From positions 589,556-653,555 of the forward strand of contig NZ_JAKZAJ010000003.1 in NCBI RefSeq assembly GCF_023156285.1: a DNA stretch of 64,000 nt, written 5' to 3'. Below the pieces are notes generated by a model. It was not told where the DNA came from. It saw only the letters and a list, made by a program, of their open reading frames with translations, and did not search any database. The DNA is from Marinobacter koreensis. Its GTDB lineage: Bacteria > Pseudomonadota > Gammaproteobacteria > Pseudomonadales > Oleiphilaceae. Shown here in pieces: positions 17,276 through 27,813 of the stretch. Position 1 is the first letter of the stretch. Each line of letters opens with the position of its first letter. A program made the translations under genes and the position numbers.

Positions 17276-17878
17276 CTATTCGGAAAGGGGTTTACGACCG
17301 CGAAATGCGTGGGTCAGAGTAAAGCCGTCGACATAGCCGAGTTCCCCGCCAACGGGAATGCCATGGGCCAGCCGGGTAATCAGGATGTCGGTGCCGTCGA
17401 GACGATCGGAGATATAGTGCGCGGTCGCCTCGCCTTCCACCGTCGGATTGGTGGCCAGGATGAGTTCAGTGACACCCTCTTCCCGAACCCGTTTGAGCAG
17501 CCGTTCGATGCCGATTTCTTCCGGGCCGACGCCATCAATCGGCGACAGGTGCCCCATAAGCACAAAGTAGCTGCCCCGGTAATCGCCGGCCTGTTCGATG
17601 GCGAGGAGATCCGACGGACTTTCGACCACGCACAGGGTTCCGTTGGTGCGCTCCGGGTTCTCACAGATACCGCAGAGTTCCGTGTCGGAGAAATTCTGGC
17701 ACGATTCACAGCGCCTTACCCCGTCCATGGCGTTTCGCAGGGCATCCGATAGCCGGGAACCACCCGAGCGACCGCGCTCGAGCAAATGAAACGCCATTCG
17801 CTGCGCCGTTTTCTGCCCAACGCCGGGCAGGCACCGCAACGATTCAACCAGTTCGTCTACCAGGGGACTGAAAGCCAT
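17276..17878 (-). CDS. recR: Recombination protein RecR
   Basis: 200 residues, full length. The helix-hairpin-helix start ([20 protein letters not shown]), the four-cysteine zinc motif ([16 protein letters not shown], about 57-72) and the Toprim domain ([16 protein letters not shown], then [14 protein letters not shown]) are all present. Acts with RecF/RecO in loading RecA at gaps. Standard dnaX-ybaB-recR order. Confidence 0.97.
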   Translation of the reverse strand: MAFSPLVDELVESLRCLPGVGQKTAQRMAFHLLERGRSGGSRLSDALRNAMDGVRRCESCQNFSDTELCGICENPERTNGTLCVVESPSDLLAIEQAGDYRGSYFVLMGHLSPIDGVGPEEIGIERLLKRVREEGVTELILATNPTVEGEATAHYISDRLDGTDILITRLAHGIPVGGELGYVDGFTLTHAFRGRKPLSE

Positions 17879-17913
17879 CCACTAACCTCGGGATTGCGAC
17901 GTCAAGTCAGCCA

Positions 17914-18237
17914 TCAAAATGGCATCTTGAAATCGGACGGTACGCCCAGACCGGACATCATGCCGGACATCTTCTCTTTCTGGTTGGCCTCCACGCGACG
18001 AACCGCATCGTTCACTGCCGCTGCCAGGAGGTCTTCCAGGATTTCCTTCTCCTCGGACATCAGGGAGTCATCGATGTCCACCTTGCGCACATCGTGGCGG
18101 CCATTCATGGTGACCTTCACCAGACCCGCGCCGGATTCGCCCGTGACTTCCGCCTTGGCGATCTCTTCCTGGGCCTTCTGCATTTCTTCCTGCATCTTTT
18201 GGGCTTTTTTCATCATGTCGCCCATGTTATTGAACAT
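17914..18237 (-). CDS. ybaB: YbaB/EbfC nucleoid-associated protein
   Basis: 107 residues. A Met/Lys/Glu-rich N-terminal helix ([20 protein letters not shown]) and a central [21 protein letters not shown] sheet are diagnostic for the family, which binds DNA as a dimer. It lies between dnaX (3 bases) and recR (35 bases), the classic cluster. Confidence 0.96.
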   Translation of the reverse strand: MFNNMGDMMKKAQKMQEEMQKAQEEIAKAEVTGESGAGLVKVTMNGRHDVRKVDIDDSLMSEEKEILEDLLAAAVNDAVRRVEANQKEKMSGMMSGLGVPSDFKMPF

Positions 18238-18240
18238 GTC

Positions 18241-20163
<1,923 letters not shown>

Positions 20164-20303
20164 GTTCCATCAACTGCTGTAAAAATGGGCTTAACCTTAG
20201 CATGGACCCGCTTTGATAAGAAGCAAAGATGAGTGCTGAACGCCGGACATCGCGCTCGAAACGGAGAGTATCTCAGGGACTGGGAACAGCGGGGAAAACT
20301 GGG

Positions 20304-20413
20304 GGTGACCCCATCAGCAAATCTCCGGCACACATATCCACCGCTGCGGCTGCTCCCTTCCGGGCCTGACCGGGTTCACGGTTTCATGTTGCGGAGGCAC
20401 CAATGGGGCCACC
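20304..20413 (-). ncRNA. ffs: Signal recognition particle RNA, small bacterial type (4.5S RNA)
   Basis: The universally conserved apical hairpin is present on the minus strand (GGTCAGGCCCGGAAGGGAGCAGC read in parts: GGTCAGG, GGAAG, AGCAGC). The ends pair over 11 bp (GGTGGCCCCAT with ATGGGGTCACC). About 110 bases, as in E. coli 4.5S RNA. It works with Ffh in co-translational membrane targeting. Exact ends are inferred from the closing stem. Located just upstream of dnaX. Confidence 0.95.
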
Positions 20414-20451
20414 ATAACGGCGTTTCGGGGTTTCCCTCGAAAGCGGCGCGC

Positions 20452-20480
20452 ATATTAGCAAAAGGGTTCCGGGACTACAA
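20452..20480 (-). promoter_or_regulatory. Sigma-70 promoter of the 4.5S RNA gene
   Basis: On the minus strand: -35 TTGTAG (20475-20480), 17-base spacer, extended -10 TGC-TAATAT (20452-20457). The expected start lies about 30 bases before the mature RNA, implying a 5' leader removed by processing, as for E. coli 4.5S RNA. Confidence 0.75.
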
Positions 20481-20506
20481 CGGAAAATCGAGCTACGCCC
20501 GGAAAT

Positions 20507-21256
20507 CTAAAGGGGGAGCGGCACTTCATCCTGCCGGAACCAGCAGGCAAGACTGTATCGCGTGCGATTCGCCGGCAGTACCTCGTGGGGTATCTCTTCG
20601 CTCATGAACAGCACCATCCGCCCCGCTTCGGGCAGGACCAGTCCGCACACTTCGCTGTCGCTGTCCTGGTTGAACACCTGCAACTCACCTCCGTCATCCG
20701 CAGACCAGTCCTCATTCAGATAGAGCACCAGGCTGACCACCCGGGAAGCACGCCCCTGGAAGCTGTCCAGATGGCGCTTGTAGAAGTCACCGGGGTGGTA
20801 GGTGGCGTAGTGCGTCTCAAACCGCTTCAGACCGAGAAACAAACGCTGATTCAGCCCTTGCTGGATGGCGCCCAGGAACTCGAACAGTTGTGACTGCGGC
20901 GCGGTGAAGCCCTGAAGCCAGGCAATCCGGTCGCGACGCACCGACCGATCCCGGACCAGATCGGTCCCCCGGCCAATACCGGCGCGCTTCATCGCATCCG
21001 TCCGATCGAGAATCGCGACCTCCTCCCTCAACGCCTGAATCAAGGGATCGCCAAGGCGTTCGCGGACATCAAGGGACATCCAGCCCGATTCGCTGAGGCC
21101 GGAGGCAAGCTGGTCAAGCCACTCATCAGAAACCGGAGCAGGCACTGAATTCGCGTTATCGAAAACCTCGACGTCACTGCCGGCAACCGCATCCATAAAC
21201 TGCCCGGTCGAGTTCAGAACGGGAGGATGTATCGGTGTTACTTTGGGCTGGTCCAT
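20507..21256 (-). CDS. 2OG-Fe(II) oxygenase, prolyl-4-hydroxylase type
   Basis: 249 residues. The C-terminal half holds the iron and 2-oxoglutarate site: HLDSFQGRASRVVSLVLYLNEDW (His-x-Asp), a distal His in SEEIPHEVLP and the Arg of NRTRYSLACWFR that would bind 2-oxoglutarate. The family hydroxylates protein or small-molecule targets; the substrate here is unknown. The ATG at 21256 (MDQPKVTPIHPPV) has GAGGAG at proper distance; an upstream TTG overlaps that site and is rejected. Confidence 0.85.
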   Translation of the reverse strand: MDQPKVTPIHPPVLNSTGQFMDAVAGSDVEVFDNANSVPAPVSDEWLDQLASGLSESGWMSLDVRERLGDPLIQALREEVAILDRTDAMKRAGIGRGTDLVRDRSVRRDRIAWLQGFTAPQSQLFEFLGAIQQGLNQRLFLGLKRFETHYATYHPGDFYKRHLDSFQGRASRVVSLVLYLNEDWSADDGGELQVFNQDSDSEVCGLVLPEAGRMVLFMSEEIPHEVLPANRTRYSLACWFRQDEVPLPL

Positions 21257-21371
21257 GGCGCGTCTCCTCAAAAATCGACGCTATTTTAGGCACAATTCTC
21301 GCCGGACGGTCAGTTTTAATTTACTCTGGTCATAAGCAGATACACTTAACCAAGCCGTAAGTCGATCCTCC

Positions 21372-22292
21372 ATGTCAGAGAGCAGTCATCGCCCCTCCCG
21401 GGCATTGTCGCCAGGACAATGGTCGTTCACCCGTTGGGCAACCATTGGCCATCTTGAAGCACTGGTTATTCACCATCCCCTGTTTCGGGCAACCCTGTTC
21501 CTGCAGGGCGCACACCTCACGCATTTTGCCCCCAGCGGCGAACCGGAGTGGCTCTGGCTCAGTGAAACGGCCCGATTTGAACCGGGCCGTGCCATCCGTG
21601 GCGGTATTCCCGTCTGCTGGCCCTGGTTCGGTAGTCCGCAGAAAAATCCCCCGGAAGTGCGAAAGCGCATCCTGTCCGAAAAGGCCCACGGCTTTGCCCG
21701 AACCGCCCTTTGGAAGCTTGAGGACGTGCGCGAAAGCGCCCACGAGATCGAAATCAGCCTGTCTCTGGATGCCAATGAAGACTTTGCCGAGGAATGGCAA
21801 GGCCGGGCGCTGGCGCTGCTGACGTTTCACTTTTCGGTTCGGGGCTGCCAGCTGGCGCTCACCACCACCAACCTGTCAGATGAGCCTCTGGCATTCAGCC
21901 AGGCGCTCCATACCTACCTGCCCACCTCGGACATCACCTGCACGCGGGTTCTGGGGCTTGGCTACAGCCAGTACATCGACACCCTCGACAACTGGGAGTA
22001 CAAACCACAGGAAGGGCCGGTGTACTTCGATGGAGAAACCGACCGGATCTACGAGAGCGGCGAACCGTTAAAGGTGGTGACACCCGGGAGCAGCCGCCGG
22101 CTCACGCCCGTTGGCAGCGATTCAACGGTGGTCTGGAATCCAGGCCCGGAAAAGGCCCGAACTCTCTCGGATTTTCCGGATAATGCCTGGAAGACCATGC
22201 TCTGTGTCGAAACCGCCAATGCAGCGGGCGACTACCGCGTGCTGAATAACGGACAAAGCCACACCCTGGGTGTACTCATCGGACGCAAATAA
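21372..22292 (+). CDS. D-hexose-6-phosphate mutarotase (YeaD-like aldose epimerase)
   Basis: 306 residues of galactose-mutarotase fold. Family marks: FLQGAHLTHFAPSGEPEWLWLS, AIRGGIPVCWPWFG, HGFART and, near the end, DNAWKTMLCVETANA. These proteins interconvert anomers of hexose-6-phosphates. It is followed after 13 bases by a plsC-like gene in the same direction. Confidence 0.88.
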   Translation: MSESSHRPSRALSPGQWSFTRWATIGHLEALVIHHPLFRATLFLQGAHLTHFAPSGEPEWLWLSETARFEPGRAIRGGIPVCWPWFGSPQKNPPEVRKRILSEKAHGFARTALWKLEDVRESAHEIEISLSLDANEDFAEEWQGRALALLTFHFSVRGCQLALTTTNLSDEPLAFSQALHTYLPTSDITCTRVLGLGYSQYIDTLDNWEYKPQEGPVYFDGETDRIYESGEPLKVVTPGSSRRLTPVGSDSTVVWNPGPEKARTLSDFPDNAWKTMLCVETANAAGDYRVLNNGQSHTLGVLIGRK

Positions 22293-22305
22293 TCGTGGAG
22301 AAGGA

Positions 22306-23121
22306 ATGAGCCTGGCCACCTACCTGAAGTCGAAACTGATCCCTGCGGACATCGACAAACACATCAACCGCATCCGCAAACCGATCGGCTCGCTGGGCTA
22401 CGATCCCTGGGGCTACAACAACGAGGCCATCAAATACGGCTTCGCCCTCACCCGGCAGATCTACGAAAAGTATTTCCGCGTGGAAGCCCATGGTGTCGAA
22501 CAGGTTCCGGCTGAAGGACCGGTCCTGATCATCGCCAACCACAGCGGGCAGCTTCCGATCGACGGGCTCCTGATTGGTTATGCCCTTGCCTCCCGGCCCG
22601 AACAGCCGCGCATCCCAAGGGCCATGATCGAACGGTTCTTTCCAACGGTTCCCTGGCTCGGCAACCTGCTCAATGAGATGGGGGCGGTACTCGGGGATCC
22701 GGTCAACTGTGCAAAGATGCTCGCCAACAACGAAGCAGTCATCGTGTTTCCGGAGGGGATCCGGGGTTCCGGAAAGCTGTACAAAGACCGCTATCAACTG
22801 AAGCGCTTCGGGAACGGCTTCATGCACCTGGCAATGAAGTACAACGCGCCGATCGTGCCGGTTGGCGTGGTGGGATGCGAAGAAACCATCCCGGCCATCG
22901 CCAACATCAAACCGCTGGCCAAAGCGCTTGGCATTCCGTATGCCCCGGTCGCCCTGCCCGCGGTGCTGCCCGCCAAGGTGCACCTGAATTTCGGAGCCCC
23001 CATGTATTTTGACAACACGGAAATTCCCGAAGAACTGGTGACCGAACGGGTCGAGACGGTGAAGGCCGAAATCAGCCGCCTGATCGATAAAGGACTGAGC
23101 GAGAGGAAAAAGCTGTTCTGA
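22306..23121 (+). CDS. PlsC-like lysophospholipid acyltransferase
   Basis: 271 residues. Acyltransferase block I is IANHSGQLPIDG (His79, Asp86), a six-residue spacing found in the NHSGxxPxDG subgroup rather than the usual HX4D; block III is VFPEGIRGSGK; a later block is NAPIVPVGVVG. It should transfer an acyl chain to a glycerolipid at the inner membrane. The ATG at 22306 follows GGAGAAGG. Stop and next start overlap (TGATG), so it is coupled to the SDR gene. Confidence 0.85.
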   Translation: MSLATYLKSKLIPADIDKHINRIRKPIGSLGYDPWGYNNEAIKYGFALTRQIYEKYFRVEAHGVEQVPAEGPVLIIANHSGQLPIDGLLIGYALASRPEQPRIPRAMIERFFPTVPWLGNLLNEMGAVLGDPVNCAKMLANNEAVIVFPEGIRGSGKLYKDRYQLKRFGNGFMHLAMKYNAPIVPVGVVGCEETIPAIANIKPLAKALGIPYAPVALPAVLPAKVHLNFGAPMYFDNTEIPEELVTERVETVKAEISRLIDKGLSERKKLF

Positions 23122-24068
23122 TGACGACTCCAAAACGCCCACATATTCTGGTCACCGGTGCCGCCGGGGCGCTGGCCCAACAGGTCATCGACCAACTCCG
23201 GGACACCTGCGATCTCGTTGCCGTGGATTTCCGCGAACAGGTCTACCTGGGCGATGACATCCCCAGCTACTGCATCGACTTCAACAAGCGCGTGTTCGAG
23301 GACCTGTTCCGGCGTTACCAGTTCGATGGCGTGATCCACCTGGGCCGGATCCAGTCCAGCCAGCTCACCCGGATGCGCCGCTACAATGCCAACGTCCTGG
23401 GCACGCAGAAATTACTGGACCTGAGCCACAAGTACGGCATCAAACGCGTGGTGGTGCTCTCCACATACCACGTCTACGGAGCGGTGGCCTACAATCCGGC
23501 CCTGATCGATGAGTCCGCGCCACTCAAGGCCGCGGGGCTCAGTGCGGATCTGGTGGATTCGGTAGAACTGGAGAACCTCGCCAACATCTACCTCTGGCGT
23601 TATCCGGACCTCAACATCACCATTCTGCGCCCCTGCAATATCGTCGGACCGGGCGTCCGGAACACCATGAGTACACTACTGGCGAGCGAGCGTGCCCCGG
23701 TGCTGGCGGGCTTTTCGCCGATGATGCAGTTCATTCACATCGACGACATGGCCGATGCCATCGTGCTCGCCTACAAGAAGCCGGTCCGTGGCGTCTTTAA
23801 CGTGGCGCCCCAGGACTGGGTGGCGTACCAGCACGCACTGCGCCTGTGCGGGTGCAAACGTATTCCGATCCCGTCCATCCCCCCGATTGTGCCCAGCCTG
23901 ATCCTTCGAACGCTCAATATGCGGCGTTTTCCGTCGTATCTCATGGCGTTTTTCAAGTATCCTGTAGTAATCGACGGCAGAGCCTTCGCCCGGGAGTTCA
24001 ACTTCAAGCCCAGGCGACCGCTGCAGGAAATTTTCCGTTTCTACCGGAACAACAAGAGCCCGGTGTAG
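23121..24068 (+). CDS. NAD-dependent epimerase/dehydratase (extended SDR family)
   Basis: 315 residues. Rossmann nucleotide motif ILVTGAAGALAQQVIDQL (about 9-26), then VIHLGRIQSS and a STYHVYGA segment. The usual YxxxK catalytic pair is not obvious: Tyr is present but no Lys four residues on, so the activity may be atypical. Later NIVGPGVRNT and QFIHIDDMADAIVLA fit the sugar-epimerase branch. Coupled to the acyltransferase gene, which suggests a lipid or lipid-linked substrate; this is inference. Confidence 0.8.
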   Translation: MTTPKRPHILVTGAAGALAQQVIDQLRDTCDLVAVDFREQVYLGDDIPSYCIDFNKRVFEDLFRRYQFDGVIHLGRIQSSQLTRMRRYNANVLGTQKLLDLSHKYGIKRVVVLSTYHVYGAVAYNPALIDESAPLKAAGLSADLVDSVELENLANIYLWRYPDLNITILRPCNIVGPGVRNTMSTLLASERAPVLAGFSPMMQFIHIDDMADAIVLAYKKPVRGVFNVAPQDWVAYQHALRLCGCKRIPIPSIPPIVPSLILRTLNMRRFPSYLMAFFKYPVVIDGRAFAREFNFKPRRPLQEIFRFYRNNKSPV

Positions 24069-24118
24069 CCACCTGACAAGACGTCGGGGACCAGTCGGGC
24101 AAAGCGCAGGAAGCGAAC

Positions 24119-26263
24119 ATGCTCAGTGATTTCAGCCTGATCAGTTACGGTGCGGCAACGCTGGCCTTCGGCCTGCTGGCCATGCTGGTTGCTGCGCGTT
24201 ACCTGAGACGGGACGTCGACCAGGCACTGTTCCTTGCCGGGCTGGTATCCACCCTGTGGGCCGGGGCACTGGTGACCCAGAGCCTCTGGGGCGCGCCGGG
24301 GTTCACCATCCGGTACCTGCTGGAGCTGCTCCGGGACGGGTCCTGGATCACGCTGTTGTTTGCCCTGCTACGGAACGCCTCCCGGCAAGGCAACGCCCAC
24401 ACCCAGCTACGCAAACTTCTCGGAATCTCGACATTCTCTCTCATCGTACTGCTGGTTGGATTTGCCGTCCTCGAATTCGTGCTTAGCTGGCAAATCCTGA
24501 GCGGCAAAACCAAGGTCCTCGGCCAGATCGTTCTGACGCTGCTGGGGCTGTCGCTGATTGAGCAGATCTGGCGCAACTCTCCCAGTTTTGGCCGCTCCAG
24601 CATCAAATACATTTGCATCGGCATTGCCACGATCTTTGCCTTCGACTTTTTCATGTACGCCGATGCCCTGCTCTTTGGCCACGTGGATGCCGCTTTCTGG
24701 AACGCCCGAGGCCTGGTCAACGCACTTCTGGTGCCGCTGTTTGCGGTTAACGTGGTCAACACCCGCAAACAGCCCGTGGATTTTCAACTCTCCCGGTCCG
24801 CTGTATTCCACGCCGGCACCCTGGTGTTCGCCGGCGGATATCTCCTGTTCCTGGCCATCGGCGGCTACTACGTGCGCATACTCGGTGGTGACTGGGGCGA
24901 TGCCCTTCAGGTACTTTTCCTGACCATCGCCCTGGCCTTCCTCGCCACACTGGTTCTTTCCCGGCGGCTGCGGGCCAAACTCATGGTGCTGATCAGCCAG
25001 AATTTCTTCGACTACAAGTACGACTATCGTGACGAATGGCTGAAGATGACCCGGGAACTGGCCAATGTCAGTGACGACCCACCGCTTCCAGTACGCGTCA
25101 TCCGAATCCTGTCAGGGCTGGTGGAGAGCAATGCCGGCGCCGTCTGGGTCAAGGACGAACAGGGCGCCTATTCCCTGAAATCGTCCGTAAACCTGTCCAT
25201 GCCCAAGTTCACCAGCATAGATGGCGATTGCGAGCTGGTCCGCCTGTTCGAAGAGCGGGAATGGATCGTGGACCTGCACGAATACCGGGCCGACCCTCTG
25301 AGCTACAATCTGCTCGAAATTCCGGATTCGATCGCAAAAATCCCAGAGGCCTGGCTGGTCATTCCGCTCTATCTGGGCAACGATCTCTACGGCATCGCCA
25401 TGATTGGCAACTCGTATGCCAAAGTCGAGCTGAACTGGGAAAACTTCGACCTGATCAAGGTCGTTGCTCGCCAGTCCTGCAACCTCCTTGCCCAGGCGGA
25501 TGCCCAGCATCGACTCTCCCGGGCCATGCAGTTCGAGGCGGTCAGCAAAGCCTCTGCATTCATGGTGCACGACCTGAAAACGCTGATCGCCCAGCTATCC
25601 CTGCTGGTCAAGAATGCGCCAAAGCACCGGAACAACCCCGCCTTCATCGACGACATGATCAACACCACGGAGCATGCTGTTCGCAAGATGTCCAACCTGG
25701 TCGATCACATCCGGAAGCCTGCGGGCCTTGAAGATACCGACTACCAGAGCATCGATCTGAGTGAGCTTGCACGCGGGCTCGTTACCCAATACAGCCATCA
25801 GTCTCCAGCCCCGACGCTGGTGGGAAATCCGCTCCCTGCGATGGTACGTGCGGATTACGAACAATTGCGGAGCGTGCTCGGCCATCTGATACAGAATGCG
25901 CAGGATGCCACACCACCTACCGGCGAAATCACCCTGAACGTCAAACGTGCCCGCGGCAGCGTGGTGCTTTTCATCCAGGACACCGGCAGTGGCATGAGCG
26001 AAGAGTTCATCAATACATCGCTGTTCAAACCGTTTGAAAGCACCAAGGGATTGACCGGCATGGGCATTGGCGCCTATCAGGCCCGGGAATACGTTCAACA
26101 ACTGGGCGGGAATATCGACGTAACCAGCGAGCCCGGGGTGGGCTCGTGCTTCACTGTGCGCATTCCGCTTGAGGCGGTGGATACCGACACCACTTTCAAA
26201 CCGTCAGATTCCACGGAATGGTCAATGACTGGCACAGGAAGCCCGGCCAAAGACGTCAATTAG
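24119..26263 (+). CDS. prsK: PEP-CTERM system sensor histidine kinase PrsK
   Basis: 714 residues. About 8-10 membrane helices occupy the first 290 residues, a GAF-like domain about 310-455, then a His-kinase core: FMVHDLKTLIAQLSLL (phospho-His near 483), N-box LGHLIQNAQDA, G1 DTGSGMSEE and G2 TGMGIGAYQA. Architecture and neighbours match PrsK, the sensor found with exosortase A loci, which signals to the sigma-54 activator PrsR encoded next. The sensed stimulus is unknown. Confidence 0.93.
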   Translation: MLSDFSLISYGAATLAFGLLAMLVAARYLRRDVDQALFLAGLVSTLWAGALVTQSLWGAPGFTIRYLLELLRDGSWITLLFALLRNASRQGNAHTQLRKLLGISTFSLIVLLVGFAVLEFVLSWQILSGKTKVLGQIVLTLLGLSLIEQIWRNSPSFGRSSIKYICIGIATIFAFDFFMYADALLFGHVDAAFWNARGLVNALLVPLFAVNVVNTRKQPVDFQLSRSAVFHAGTLVFAGGYLLFLAIGGYYVRILGGDWGDALQVLFLTIALAFLATLVLSRRLRAKLMVLISQNFFDYKYDYRDEWLKMTRELANVSDDPPLPVRVIRILSGLVESNAGAVWVKDEQGAYSLKSSVNLSMPKFTSIDGDCELVRLFEEREWIVDLHEYRADPLSYNLLEIPDSIAKIPEAWLVIPLYLGNDLYGIAMIGNSYAKVELNWENFDLIKVVARQSCNLLAQADAQHRLSRAMQFEAVSKASAFMVHDLKTLIAQLSLLVKNAPKHRNNPAFIDDMINTTEHAVRKMSNLVDHIRKPAGLEDTDYQSIDLSELARGLVTQYSHQSPAPTLVGNPLPAMVRADYEQLRSVLGHLIQNAQDATPPTGEITLNVKRARGSVVLFIQDTGSGMSEEFINTSLFKPFESTKGLTGMGIGAYQAREYVQQLGGNIDVTSEPGVGSCFTVRIPLEAVDTDTTFKPSDSTEWSMTGTGSPAKDVN

Positions 26264-26309
26264 TTGGCGGTTTTCACGTTTAATCCAACTGATCATTGCA
26301 AACTGCCAA
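26264..26309 (+). promoter_or_regulatory. Inverted repeat after prsK
   Basis: TTGGCGGTTT at 26264-26273 pairs with AAACTGCCAA at 26300-26309 (one G-U), starting right after the prsK stop. There is no U-tract, so it may be an operator or an RNA-processing hairpin rather than a terminator. Confidence 0.3.
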
Positions 26310-26338
26310 TGTTCAGTTAAGAATCAGGTGTAAGGAAC

Positions 26339-26361
26339 CATCGAAACAGGCTGTTTCGATG
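26339..26361 (+). promoter_or_regulatory. Perfect dyad upstream of prsR
   Basis: CATCGAAACA-GGC-TGTTTCGATG, a perfect 10-bp dyad with a 3-base spacer, ends 37 bases before the prsR start codon. It could be an operator (perhaps for PrsR itself) or an RNA hairpin in the leader. No identical copy was seen elsewhere in the window. Confidence 0.4.
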
Positions 26362-26398
26362 CCATAACAGAGTACATAACAAGGGATTTGTTGCAGTT

Positions 26399-27772
26399 GT
26401 GACCAGACGACTACTGATCGTAGAAGATGATCCGGGCCTCCAGAGTCAGATGCGCTGGTGCTTCAGTGATGAACTGGAGGTGACCGTTGCCTCCGATCGT
26501 GAATCAGCGCTGGCAGCATTGAGACGTACCGAACCGGATGTTGTCACCCTCGACCTCGGCCTGCCACCCGATCCAGGGGGTGCCACGGAAGGGTTTGCCC
26601 TGCTGGAAGACATTCTCAAACTCGCGCCGATGACCAAGGTTATTGTCGTCACCGGCCGAGAAGATAAGGAAAATGCCGTCCGTGCCATTGGCATGGGTGC
26701 GTCCGATTTCTACCAGAAACCCCTGGATGCGGACATTCTGACGTTCGTTGTGAATCGGGGATTTCGCCTGGCCGAGCTGGAACGGGAAAACCGGGATCTG
26801 GCCAGCCAACGGAACGGCACCAGCATTAAAGGCATTGTCGCCGCCAGTCCTCAGATGCTTGCCATTTGCCGCACACTTGAGAAAGTGGCGCCTACCGACG
26901 TCACCACGCTGATCACCGGAGAAACCGGTACTGGTAAGGAGCTACTGGCTCGAGCGCTGCACGATCTCAGCCCCCGTGCCGACAAGCCCTTCGCGGCCAT
27001 CAACTGTGCCGCCATTCCCGAAAACCTGCTGGAAAGTGAGCTGTTTGGCTTCGAGAAAGGCTCCTTCACCGGAGCGACCCAGAGCAAAAAGGGTAAGATC
27101 GAGAGTGCCAATGGCGGCACCCTGTTTCTGGACGAGATCGGTGATATGCCCATGGCGTTGCAGGCGAAACTGCTGCGTTTTCTCCAGGAACGTATGGTCG
27201 ATCGCGTAGGCTCCATCAAGCCAATCCCGGTGGATGTTCGAGTGGTGTGTGCGACCCATCGGGATGTCCGGCAACTGATCGACAGCGGCGATTTCCGGGA
27301 AGACCTTTATTACCGGATCAGTGAAATCACGCTCGACGTGCCTTCATTGCGCGAGCGGGACGGCGATGCCCTTTTGATCGCCCAACACCTCCTGAAGACA
27401 CTCGGCAAGCAGATGGACCGCACCAACCTCGCATTTACCGAGGAAGCGATCAGCGCCATCAACAGTTACAGCTGGCCTGGCAATGTCCGGGAGATGATCA
27501 ACAAGGTCAAGCGGGCGACCATCATGGCGGACGGAAAGCGCGTGACGGCCGAGGATCTTGAGCTGAGCTCCGGAGAAGCCCTCAATGGCGGGCACATCAA
27601 TCTCCGCCAGGTGCGGGAACAGGCTGAACGGCAGGCAATCCTTCAGGCGTTACAGAGTTCCTCATTCAATATGGCCCAGGCAGCCCGCCTGCTCGGGGTG
27701 ACCCGTCCCACACTGTATAACCTCACTGACAAATACAAGATCAGCACCACAGCTGAACCATCAGAAGTATGA
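26399..27772 (+). CDS. prsR: PEP-CTERM system sigma-54 response regulator PrsR
   Basis: 457 residues, NtrC-like. Receiver domain with acidic pocket VEDD and phospho-acceptor Asp52 (VVTLDLGLP); AAA+ domain with Walker A GETGTGKELLARALH and the sigma-54 contact loop written GSFTGA (usual GAFTGA); C-terminal Fis-type helix-turn-helix (NMAQAARLLGVTRPTLYNL). It should open sigma-54 promoters when phosphorylated by PrsK. A GTG start at 26399 is used. A matching sigma-54 promoter stands before the PEP-CTERM gene at 30758. Confidence 0.94.
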   Translation: MTRRLLIVEDDPGLQSQMRWCFSDELEVTVASDRESALAALRRTEPDVVTLDLGLPPDPGGATEGFALLEDILKLAPMTKVIVVTGREDKENAVRAIGMGASDFYQKPLDADILTFVVNRGFRLAELERENRDLASQRNGTSIKGIVAASPQMLAICRTLEKVAPTDVTTLITGETGTGKELLARALHDLSPRADKPFAAINCAAIPENLLESELFGFEKGSFTGATQSKKGKIESANGGTLFLDEIGDMPMALQAKLLRFLQERMVDRVGSIKPIPVDVRVVCATHRDVRQLIDSGDFREDLYYRISEITLDVPSLRERDGDALLIAQHLLKTLGKQMDRTNLAFTEEAISAINSYSWPGNVREMINKVKRATIMADGKRVTAEDLELSSGEALNGGHINLRQVREQAERQAILQALQSSSFNMAQAARLLGVTRPTLYNLTDKYKISTTAEPSEV

Positions 27773-27813
27773 GTACCGCCCTGCCACGGACGGAAAGCTC
27801 GGGGAGTAAATCA

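Noticed and set aside
26264..26398. Sigma-54 promoter directly before prsR
   Set aside because: No GG-N10-GC pair with TGGCAC-like context; the gene is probably read from the prsK transcript.
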